Under the pieces are notes generated by a model. It made no database searches. It was given only the letters and a program-made list of their open reading frames with translations, and was not told where the DNA came from. DNA of 6,048 nt from an uncultured Prevotella sp. GTDB taxonomy: Bacteria > Bacteroidota > Bacteroidia > Bacteroidales > Bacteroidaceae. The translations under genes and the position numbers were made by a program. Where the stretch lies: contig CAAFRM010000056.1 in assembly GCA_900765465.1 (NCBI GenBank), positions 1 through 6,048 of the forward strand. Reading direction: 5' to 3'. Position 1 is the first letter of the stretch. Each line of letters begins with the position of its first letter. Below, in pieces: positions 1 to 5,551 of this stretch.

Positions 1-798
1 CGTCTGCAGAAGTTCATGGAGCAGATTCATGCCAAGTATCCAAAGATCAAGATCTGCGGTTCATCAGGTCCATCTGCTGATGGCAAGGATTTCGACTACG
101 GTTGGGAGCAGATGCGCAAGTTGGGCGTAGATATGGTTGATGAGCATTACTACAAGAGCCCTGAGTGGTTCCGCAGCAATGCCAGCCGTTACGACAAGTA
201 CGACCGCAAGGGTCCTAAGGTATTTGCCGGCGAGTATGCAGCTCATGCAAAGCACGATCCTAACTCTTGGGAGGCTGCGCTTTCTGAGGCTGCCTTCATG
301 ACCGGTTTGGAGCGCAATGCCGATGTAGTTTATCAGGCTACCTATGCTCCTCTCTTCGCTCATGTAGAGGGATGGCAGTGGCGTCCAGACCTCATCTGGT
401 TCGATAATCTGACATCTGTGCGTTCTGCCAACTACTATGTTCAGCAGCTCTACGGCTTGAACAAGGGTACCAATGTGTTGAAGCTTACCGAGAACGGCAA
501 GCCTGTGGCTGGCGAGAAGGGTCTCTATGCCTCTGCTTGTTTCGACAAGGCTACCAAGAGCTACATCGTGAAGATTGCCAACACCTCTAACGAGGCAAAG
601 GAAATCAACGTTACCTTCAACGGTATCAAGAAGTTGAACCCTGGTAAGGTAACCGTTCTCCATGCCGACAATATCCAGGCAGAGAACAAGATTGACAACA
701 AGAACGTGGTTGTTCCTGTTGTATCAGATGCTCAGGCAAACGGCAATGTCTTGAATGTGAAGATGAAGCCAAACAGCTTCGTGGTATATCGATTCTAA
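1..798 (+). CDS. GH51-type alpha-L-arabinofuranosidase, C-terminal part (5' end outside window)
   Basis: The frame is open from base 1 (it reads RLQKFMEQ), so the ATG at 16 is probably internal and the first half of the gene lies upstream. About 265 residues are visible. They look like the end of the GH51 catalytic barrel followed by a C-terminal beta-sandwich. VDEHYY and then VFAGEYAAH (Glu codon at 232-234) fit the barrel-end region that carries the family's catalytic nucleophile. The segment WRPDLIWFDN followed by SANYYVQQLYGLNKG is typical of GH51 enzymes. The acid/base Glu should lie upstream and cannot be checked. The last ~110 residues are beta-rich and end in NSFVVYRF, as expected for the C-terminal domain. 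GH51 enzymes release terminal arabinofuranose from arabinan or arabinoxylan side chains. Export cannot be judged without the N-terminus. An intrinsic terminator follows about 85 bases after the stop, so this gene ends its transcription unit. Confidence 0.85.
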   Translation, partial: RLQKFMEQIHAKYPKIKICGSSGPSADGKDFDYGWEQMRKLGVDMVDEHYYKSPEWFRSNASRYDKYDRKGPKVFAGEYAAHAKHDPNSWEAALSEAAFMTGLERNADVVYQATYAPLFAHVEGWQWRPDLIWFDNLTSVRSANYYVQQLYGLNKGTNVLKLTENGKPVAGEKGLYASACFDKATKSYIVKIANTSNEAKEINVTFNGIKKLNPGKVTVLHADNIQAENKIDNKNVVVPVVSDAQANGNVLNVKMKPNSFVVYRF

Positions 799-807
799 TA
801 GATTCGT

Positions 808-823
808 TCTTTTATATAAAAGA
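808..823. other. 16-bp perfect AT-rich palindrome after the arabinofuranosidase gene
   Basis: The sequence TCTTTTATATAAAAGA equals its own reverse complement. It starts 10 bases after the stop codon and is followed by CTGTTTTT. As RNA it could form a weak six-pair stem with a four-base loop and a short U run, so it may be a minor pre-terminator or a 3'-end processing/stability element. It could also be a protein-binding palindrome or a chance product of AT-rich sequence. The strong terminator downstream makes a terminator role for this element unnecessary. Confidence 0.3.
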
Positions 824-881
824 CTGTTTTTAAGCAGACAAATAAAGGTTATTAAGGTACGAGATTTAAAGGATAATGAAG

Positions 882-930
882 ATCCCTTGCAGCAGAAATG
901 TTGCAAGGGATTGTTTTTTTGATTTTTTTT
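882..930 (+). terminator. Strong Rho-independent terminator
   Basis: The left arm ATCCCTTGCAGCA (882-894) pairs with TGTTGCAAGGGAT (899-911) over 13 positions, with a single G-U wobble and a GAAA tetraloop (895-898). It is followed by T runs at 914-920 and 923-930. There is no matching A run on the 5' side, so it acts on + strand transcripts only. It ends the arabinofuranosidase transcript and insulates the next gene. Confidence 0.92.
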
Positions 931-960
931 AATGCCAATGAATGAATAAATAACAAAATA

Positions 961-992
961 TTTGCCCTTTCTACTTTTTTTTATTAAATTTG
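961..992 (+). promoter_or_regulatory. Bacteroidota-type promoter for the MORN protein/two-component unit
   Basis: TAAATTTG at 985-992 matches the Bacteroidota -7 consensus TAnnTTTG exactly. TTTG at 961-964, 20 bases upstream, fits the -33 element. The surrounding sequence is very AT-rich, with T runs. Transcription would start near 996-1000, giving a leader of about 45 bases. A small inverted repeat (GTAAA at 998-1002, TTTAC at 1006-1010) lies at or just after the expected start site. No other full TAnnTTTG box was seen between here and 4631, which supports a single promoter for the three downstream genes. Confidence 0.75.
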
Positions 993-1042
993 CACTCGTA
1001 AAGAGTTTACTATAAAATAATTGAATATAAATAGGAAGTGAT

Positions 1043-2524
1043 ATGAGATTAAGAAATCTTATCTTGATGGTTCTTGCTGTGATGTGTACATCCCAGGTGA
1101 TGGCGCAGAGTAAACGTAATGTGCGTAAGCGCCCTGCTAAACGTACCGTCGTTAATAACACCAAGAAACCAGTTGACAAAACTAAGGACGCAAAGTTGCC
1201 TGTAGATTCTCAGGCTGTGGCTCCTGCTGCTCAAACTGCGGCTGTTCCGGCTGCGGCAGCACCTGCTGGCTCTACAGCAACACCTGCAGCTGCTCCTGCT
1301 GCAACAACTCCAGCAACAACTCCAGCAACCGCTGCTGCATCTGCAACAGCTCCAGCAACGACACCGGCTGCTCCTGCTACCCCTGCTGCTGGTGAGGCTT
1401 CGTTATTGCCACCGCCAGCTCCTGCTGTTCCTCAGGACCGTGTGGACACCATCTACTACAACAAGAATTGGAAGGTGATTACCAACAAGGCTTTCGCCAG
1501 CTATTATCGCTATGCACTCTATCCAGCGAACCCAACCATGACTAAGGAGTTCAAGACCTATTATATTGATGGCGCCTTGCAGGGCGAGGGCAGTTTCCTG
1601 GAACTCGACAAGAATGATGATGCCAACAGTAAGTTTACCGATACTTACATCTCTTATTACAAGGATGGCAACGTAGAGGAGAAGAAGACCTATGTGGATG
1701 GCAAGCTGAACGGTGAATATTCCATCTATTTCAATAATGGTAACATCAACAAGCACTTCCTGATGAGCGAAGGCCGACGTGATGGACTTTCTGCCACTTT
1801 CACCGAGGATGGAAAGATCTGTACCCTCACCCCATACGTTTCCGACCAGCCGGATGGCTACTATGTGGTGGTTGACATCGATGGCAACTACTCCAAGTAT
1901 TCGCTTGCCGACAAGCAGCCAGTGCTTGAAACTCCAAGTCCTTCGGAAATCGTTACGGAGTATAAGAACGGCGTGGCATGGCCTTACTATAATAAGAATG
2001 GTCTTATCGTGGGTGCCAGCAACACCATCGTGGAAGACATCGGCGGTTATCGCCAGATTGGTCTGTTCCTCGTAAACAAGAGTATGATTAATCTCGACCT
2101 CGACCCTAGTCAGATAGAGATTTATTCCATCAAGAAGGACAAGCGCAAGGAATTCGAGAAGATTTCTGCTCAGGAGTACAATGACAAGATCGAGAAATAT
2201 GTGCGCCGCACTTCCATGATGCCGGCTGCCCGCAATGGCAATGTGAATGCCAACCTGGGTGCCCAGTTCTCCAACTCTTCCAATACGGTGAAGGATTTCC
2301 AGGCCCGCATCTGCCGCATGCGCAAGTTGGATGATGGAACCCGCATGAAGTATGCCGAGAAGGAACCTACTGATTTGGGCTATCTGGAACGTACTACCAT
2401 CCATCCGGGTGAGGTTGTCTATGGCTATATCTATACCGACGACCGCAAGGGAGTGGATCTCTTCGTAAAGGTGAAGATCAACGGTATCGACTACTTGTTT
2501 GAATGGGACGATAGCAAGAAGTAA
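1043..2524 (+). CDS. Exported MORN-variant (YwqK-like) repeat protein with Ala/Pro/Thr-rich linker
   Basis: This 493-residue protein has no assignable function. Residues 1-21 form a classical signal peptide (MRLRNLIL start, hydrophobic core, probable signal peptidase I cut VMA|Q). Cys15 has no proper lipobox before it, so a lipoprotein is unlikely. Residues 22-55 are strongly basic. Residues 57-130 are an Ala/Pro/Thr-rich, probably extended linker. Residues 135-290 contain repeats of the form YYxxGxhxxxxxhxxGxhxGxh (for example around 171-185, 203-225 and 227-257), typical of MORN-variant/YwqK-like proteins, which are beta-hairpin repeats. Residues 335-493 look like a beta-rich domain ending TTIHPGEVVYGYIYTDDRKG...KVKINGIDYLFEWDD, which I cannot assign. 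The start is supported by AGGAAG at 1033-1038, four bases before the ATG, and by the signal peptide. The protein should act in the periplasm or at the cell surface. Its stop is 54 bases before a periplasm-sensing kinase gene, so it may work with that system; this is inferred from position only. Confidence 0.85.
   Translation: MRLRNLILMVLAVMCTSQVMAQSKRNVRKRPAKRTVVNNTKKPVDKTKDAKLPVDSQAVAPAAQTAAVPAAAAPAGSTATPAAAPAATTPATTPATAAASATAPATTPAAPATPAAGEASLLPPPAPAVPQDRVDTIYYNKNWKVITNKAFASYYRYALYPANPTMTKEFKTYYIDGALQGEGSFLELDKNDDANSKFTDTYISYYKDGNVEEKKTYVDGKLNGEYSIYFNNGNINKHFLMSEGRRDGLSATFTEDGKICTLTPYVSDQPDGYYVVVDIDGNYSKYSLADKQPVLETPSPSEIVTEYKNGVAWPYYNKNGLIVGASNTIVEDIGGYRQIGLFLVNKSMINLDLDPSQIEIYSIKKDKRKEFEKISAQEYNDKIEKYVRRTSMMPAARNGNVNANLGAQFSNSSNTVKDFQARICRMRKLDDGTRMKYAEKEPTDLGYLERTTIHPGEVVYGYIYTDDRKGVDLFVKVKINGIDYLFEWDDSKK
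1301..1330 (+). repeat. 12-bp in-frame repeat in the Ala/Pro/Thr linker
   Basis: The unit GCAACAACTCCA occurs twice perfectly (1301-1312 and 1313-1324) and continues as GCAACC. It encodes ATTP-ATTP-A (residues 87-95). More diverged copies such as GCAACAGCTCCA and GCAACGACACCG follow up to about 1370. A 12-bp period keeps the reading frame, so copy-number changes would only lengthen or shorten the linker. Confidence 0.7.
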
Positions 2525-2582
2525 CCAGATATAATCAGATATAACCAGATATAATCAGATACAATCAGACCTAATCAGATGA
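2523..2582 (+). repeat. Six 10-bp tandem repeats filling the gap between two genes
   Basis: Units in order are AACCAGATAT, AATCAGATAT, AACCAGATAT, AATCAGATAC, AATCAGACCT and AATCAGATGA. Units 1-2 and 3-4 form a 20-bp higher-order repeat differing only at its last base. The array begins inside the TAA stop of the upstream gene and its last unit contains the ATG at 2579. TAA recurs at 2522, 2532, 2542, 2552 and 2572, so stop codons fall in all three frames. No Shine-Dalgarno-like purine stretch is present before the ATG. The period is close to one DNA helical turn. It may be a slippage-grown spacer, a set of in-phase protein-binding sites, or a translation-coupling element; the sequence does not decide between these. 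Confidence 0.9.
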
Positions 2583-4603
2583 AAACAAAGAAAATGATAA
2601 ACCGCTTAATCAAGAGGTGCTCCTGTTTCGTAATGGGAGCACTTCTCGTTGCTGCCTGCCAGCGGCCAGTCGGTTCGGCAGAATCCGACGAGTATCGGGA
2701 GGCGTTGCGGAAGGTGGATGATTCCATTGCAGCCCAGTCGCCTCTGGCTCGCAAGTTGGTAGAACAGGGCTTGAAGGAGGCTGAGGACAGCTTTGCCTTT
2801 TATGAGTATTATTCCCGAATGGGCAAGTACTTCTGCCTGTCGTCAACACCCGATTCCATGGTTCCTTATATAGATAAGGTAATCCAGTTTGCCAAGCAGC
2901 AGCCCGAGTCGCCTCGCCGCAACAGTCTGCTTGCCTTTGCCTACAACACGCAGGCTGCCAACTACCACAACTTCCATAAGAAAGGAGATGAGGCGCTGGC
3001 ACTCTATCTGGAAACCTATCGCCTGTCGCTGGCCAGCGATACCAAGGACCAGTCGCCTATGATATGTGCCAATGTGGGAGATGCCTATATTGCCCAGAAC
3101 CAGTTGCCCGAGGCTGCCCAGTGGTATCGCCGTGCGCTGTTTCTGGTTGACTCGCTCAATTTGCCGAAGAAAGAAAATATCACCCTCTATCTGGGATTGG
3201 CTACCATCTACTTGCAACTCAACGATTTTGATACGTCGCTTCAGTATTATCAGCAGACTGAGAAGTATTTCAATCAGATGTCTGTAGCGATGCAAGCCTA
3301 TTATTTGAACAACTACGGAAATTATTATTATTATTCTAAGGACTACAAGAATTCCCTTCGATTGTTTTTGCGCCTCAAGAATTTGCTGGAAAAGCGTGGC
3401 AAAACGGAGACCTTCGATATGTATCTCTGTAAACTCAATATGGCTGATGTCTATCTCAATCTGGACCAGTTGGCTGAGTCGGAGAAATATCTCGATGAGG
3501 TAGAGCCTTATATGCGTAAGAATGCAGACGACGTAGCGGTTTACTATTGTCACACCATCCGCATCGGACTGGCTGTGAAGAAGCATGATATGCAGGCAGT
3601 TTCCCGCATTCTGGATTCCGAGAAGAATATGCCTGTGATGCCCTTTTCCATGCGTCAGATTCGCAATCATTATCTCAGATTGTACTACAGGGCAATGGGA
3701 GATTACCGCCAGGCATACGAAAACCTGCGTGAAGATATGCAGCAGAACGATTCCCTGGAACACCGCCGCATCAACATGCGGGCATCCGAGGTGATGGAGC
3801 GATTCACACGAGATACCCTCAAGCTTCACCACGACCTGGCGATGGAGCACAAGAATGTGGAACTGCAGGAAGTGAAGATGTTTGCCACCGCTGCTGTTGC
3901 TGCCGTCTTGCTGATCATCATGTTCTTCATCATGAAGACGGTTCAGAACCGTCGGCGCATGGAGACCAATAAGTTGCTTATCATGCAGCTCAGAATGGAG
4001 GCTGTGCGCAACCGCATCTCTCCTCATTTCGTCTTCAATGTGCTGAATAATAAGATAGTGCATTCGGGCAATGCCGAGGCGGATGAACTGATGCGCCTGT
4101 CTAAACTGATTCGTGCCAACCTCGATATGTCGTGCCGACTGGATGTGAGCCTGGCAGAGGAGTTGGATTTCGTGAAACAGTATGTGGAGGTAGAAAGACC
4201 TCTGGTGGATGGCAACTTCGAGTTCAAGCTTGAGGTGGCTCCGGATATCGACCTCGACAAGGTGCATGTGCCTTCCATGTTTGTACAGATATTGGTGGAG
4301 AATGCCCTGGTTCACGGATTGAGAGGATGGGAAGGCGAAAAGCGACTGCAGGTAAAGGTAGAACGCAGGCAGAATGGCATGACCTCCATCTCCGTCATCG
4401 ACAACGGACCAGGTTTCGATATCCGAAGCACAGGTAAGAAGCGGACGGGACTGACGGTGCTCAGTCAGACCATTGCGATGATTAACGAGCGCAACCGCAG
4501 CAAGATGACCTTCTCTATGCGTAACCTGAAGGGTGAAGACGGAAAGGTGTTGGGCTGCAAATCCAGTTTCTGTATACCAGACGAGATTAATTTATCTATA
4601 TAA
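2579..4603 (+). CDS. TPR-containing sensor histidine kinase, LytS-like
   Basis: This 674-residue membrane kinase is read as follows. Residues 1-27 form an export signal ending LLVAAC, which resembles a lipobox with Cys27. About seven TPR-like helical repeats follow (roughly 121-150, 161-193, 201-231, 241-272, 282-312, 322-348, 364-390) and should lie in the periplasm. A charged, probably coiled-coil helix (392-433) leads into one membrane segment (about 435-452), followed by KTVQNRRR on the cytoplasmic side. The kinase core has the His_kinase (LytS-type) motif NRISPHFVFNVLNN with phospho-acceptor His483, an N box VENALVHG (Asn575), and a G1 box DNGPGFD (608-614). The G2 region reads KKRTGLTVLSQT, so the first Gly of the usual GxGL is Arg622. 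The signal is unknown; TPRs suggest a protein or peptide partner. It precedes a LytTR regulator by 27 bases, its likely phosphotransfer partner. An alternative start at 2594, preceded by an A-rich stretch, would still leave a plausible signal peptide. Confidence 0.9.
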   Translation: MKTKKMINRLIKRCSCFVMGALLVAACQRPVGSAESDEYREALRKVDDSIAAQSPLARKLVEQGLKEAEDSFAFYEYYSRMGKYFCLSSTPDSMVPYIDKVIQFAKQQPESPRRNSLLAFAYNTQAANYHNFHKKGDEALALYLETYRLSLASDTKDQSPMICANVGDAYIAQNQLPEAAQWYRRALFLVDSLNLPKKENITLYLGLATIYLQLNDFDTSLQYYQQTEKYFNQMSVAMQAYYLNNYGNYYYYSKDYKNSLRLFLRLKNLLEKRGKTETFDMYLCKLNMADVYLNLDQLAESEKYLDEVEPYMRKNADDVAVYYCHTIRIGLAVKKHDMQAVSRILDSEKNMPVMPFSMRQIRNHYLRLYYRAMGDYRQAYENLREDMQQNDSLEHRRINMRASEVMERFTRDTLKLHHDLAMEHKNVELQEVKMFATAAVAAVLLIIMFFIMKTVQNRRRMETNKLLIMQLRMEAVRNRISPHFVFNVLNNKIVHSGNAEADELMRLSKLIRANLDMSCRLDVSLAEELDFVKQYVEVERPLVDGNFEFKLEVAPDIDLDKVHVPSMFVQILVENALVHGLRGWEGEKRLQVKVERRQNGMTSISVIDNGPGFDIRSTGKKRTGLTVLSQTIAMINERNRSKMTFSMRNLKGEDGKVLGCKSSFCIPDEINLSI

Positions 4604-4630
4604 TATAATAAGGTGTAAACTAAGGGGAAT

Positions 4631-5404
4631 ATGAAAATAGTTATTGTAGACGATGACAAGCAGGCGGCTTACGACTTGGAGGCTCGCCTGCTGAAGAGTT
4701 ATAAGATTGAGGTGGCTGGTGTCGCCTTGAACGGTTTGGACGGATTGGCGCTGGTCAACAAGCATCGTCCTGATGTGTTGTTTCTCGATGTGCAGTTGCC
4801 TGATATTTCGGGCTTGGATTTCCTTGACCGTATTGATGATTTTACGGATGGCGACTGTCGTGTCGTGATGTATACGGCATACGACAAGTTTATCCTGCCT
4901 GCCTTTCGGAAGAAAGCCTTCGATGTGCTGCTCAAGCCGATAGACAATAAGGACTTGGCGCTGATTATGGGTAGACTGGAAGAGGCTGGCATCGAGAGCC
5001 TTCCATACTCAGCCCGGGGAGTATCGCTGGATGAAAACGGCCTGAGCATCCCGAATCCGAAGGATGACAAGTTCCTGCTCTATACCAACGGCGCAGACTT
5101 CAAGCTGGTTGACAAGCGAAACATCGGTGTATTCAAGTATAATCACGAAGGTCGCTGCTGGGAGGTAGTGGTGGCTGGCGTTCCTGCTCCTGTCCGCCTG
5201 AAGCGCAATGTAAAGAGCGAGTCGCTGGCTGGTCTTGACAAGCAGTTTGTGCAGGTCAACCAGAAGTACATCATCAATATGGACTATCTGATAGAGGTGG
5301 TCGACAATGTCTGCCATTTCTATCCGCCGTTCGACAACATCGATTATGTGAAGGTGGGCCGCTTCTTCCGCAAGAAGTTTATCGAGCGTTTTTGCAGCCT
5401 GTAA
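4631..5404 (+). CDS. LytTR-family response regulator (REC-LytTR)
   Basis: This 257-residue cytoplasmic regulator has an N-terminal receiver domain (about 1-115) and a C-terminal LytTR DNA-binding domain (about 147-254). The receiver has all expected residues: acidic pocket DDD (7-9), phospho-acceptor Asp53 in FLDVQLPDISG, Thr82 in VVMYTAYDKF and Lys102 in LLKPID. The LytTR domain shows VPAPVRLKRNVKSESLAGL and then FVQVNQKYIINMDYLIEV, the usual strand-helix pattern, and ends VGRFFRKKFIERF. LytTR proteins bind DNA as dimers at paired direct repeats. The length is normal for the family. AAGGGG at 4622-4627 is a good Shine-Dalgarno-like site just before the ATG. The gene follows the kinase by 27 bases, so the two are surely co-transcribed and form a two-component pair. 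The target genes are unknown; autoregulation or control of the MORN protein gene is possible but not shown. Confidence 0.95.
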   Translation: MKIVIVDDDKQAAYDLEARLLKSYKIEVAGVALNGLDGLALVNKHRPDVLFLDVQLPDISGLDFLDRIDDFTDGDCRVVMYTAYDKFILPAFRKKAFDVLLKPIDNKDLALIMGRLEEAGIESLPYSARGVSLDENGLSIPNPKDDKFLLYTNGADFKLVDKRNIGVFKYNHEGRCWEVVVAGVPAPVRLKRNVKSESLAGLDKQFVQVNQKYIINMDYLIEVVDNVCHFYPPFDNIDYVKVGRFFRKKFIERFCSL

Positions 5405-5411
5405 ATGCGTA

Positions 5412-5455
5412 TTTCCCCCTCGGATACCAACATATTGTATGAAAAAGGGCGGAAA
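5412..5455 (+). terminator. Possible weak hairpin after the response regulator
   Basis: TTTCCCCCT (5412-5420) can pair with AGGG-C-GGAAA (5446-5455) over nine positions with one bulged C. The loop is about 25 bases and contains a further ATAC/GTAT pairing. Only AGTTT follows, so it lacks the U run of a good intrinsic terminator. It may slow or process the transcript, or be chance. It is the only candidate for ending the two-component transcript before glnN. Confidence 0.25.
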
Positions 5456-5463
5456 AGTTTGAA

Positions 5464-5473
5464 TTATGCATAA
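5464..5473. promoter_or_regulatory. 10-bp palindrome upstream of the glnN promoter
   Basis: TTATGCATAA is a perfect palindrome about 40 bases upstream of the -7 box of glnN and about 60 bases before the expected transcription start. That position would suit an activator or repressor half-pair, but a 10-bp AT-rich palindrome can occur by chance. No second copy was seen in the other intergenic regions. Confidence 0.2.
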
Positions 5474-5512
5474 AAAAACGGTCAAGATGGTAGCAGTTAG
5501 CCAATTATTTCG

Positions 5513-5520
5513 TAACTTTG
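5513..5520 (+). promoter_or_regulatory. Bacteroidota-type -7 box of the glnN promoter
   Basis: TAACTTTG matches the TAnnTTTG consensus exactly. It ends 31 bases before the glnN ATG, so transcription should start near 5524-5528, giving a short leader of roughly 25 bases. There is no convincing TTTG or TTG -33 element at the proper distance (around 5489-5493 reads GGTAG), which may mean the promoter depends on an activator, as would suit a nitrogen-regulated gene. The box and downstream bases closely match those at 985-1002. Confidence 0.7.
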
Positions 5521-5551
5521 CACCCGCAAACTTATAAATAATAAAAGAAGA

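Noticed and set aside
1043..1105. Lipoprotein reading of the MORN protein signal peptide (Cys15)
   Set aside because: The residues before Cys15 (A-V-M) do not make a lipobox, while VMA|Q at 19-22 is a good signal peptidase I site.
724..1179. Minus-strand open frame across the 799-1042 intergenic region
   Set aside because: It runs through the terminator and promoter of the + strand and overlaps two real genes; composition and lack of a start signal argue against coding.
1403..2404. 333-residue open frame on the minus strand opposite the MORN protein gene
   Set aside because: It mirrors the codon pattern of the + strand gene and has no motif or start region of its own; the + strand frame has a signal peptide and repeats.
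2523..2582. CRISPR-like array
   Set aside because: The units are 10 bp with no spacers, so this is a simple tandem repeat.
3321..3335. Run of five ATT triplets in the kinase gene
   Set aside because: It encodes a Tyr run (residues 249-252) inside a TPR helix, where aromatic residues are normal. The trinucleotide period keeps frame and five copies are too few to suggest a contingency locus.
2843..4315. 490-residue open frame on the minus strand opposite the kinase gene
   Set aside because: It lies wholly opposite a gene with clear TPR, TM and kinase motifs, has a His/Ile/Leu-rich low-sense composition, and shows no promoter, start signal or recognisable motif. It is a codon-bias shadow.
5495..5517. 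Inverted AGTTA/TAACT pair around the glnN -7 box as a possible LytTR site
   Set aside because: LytTR sites are usually direct repeats with a longer core, the arms are only five bases, and one arm is part of the -7 box itself.
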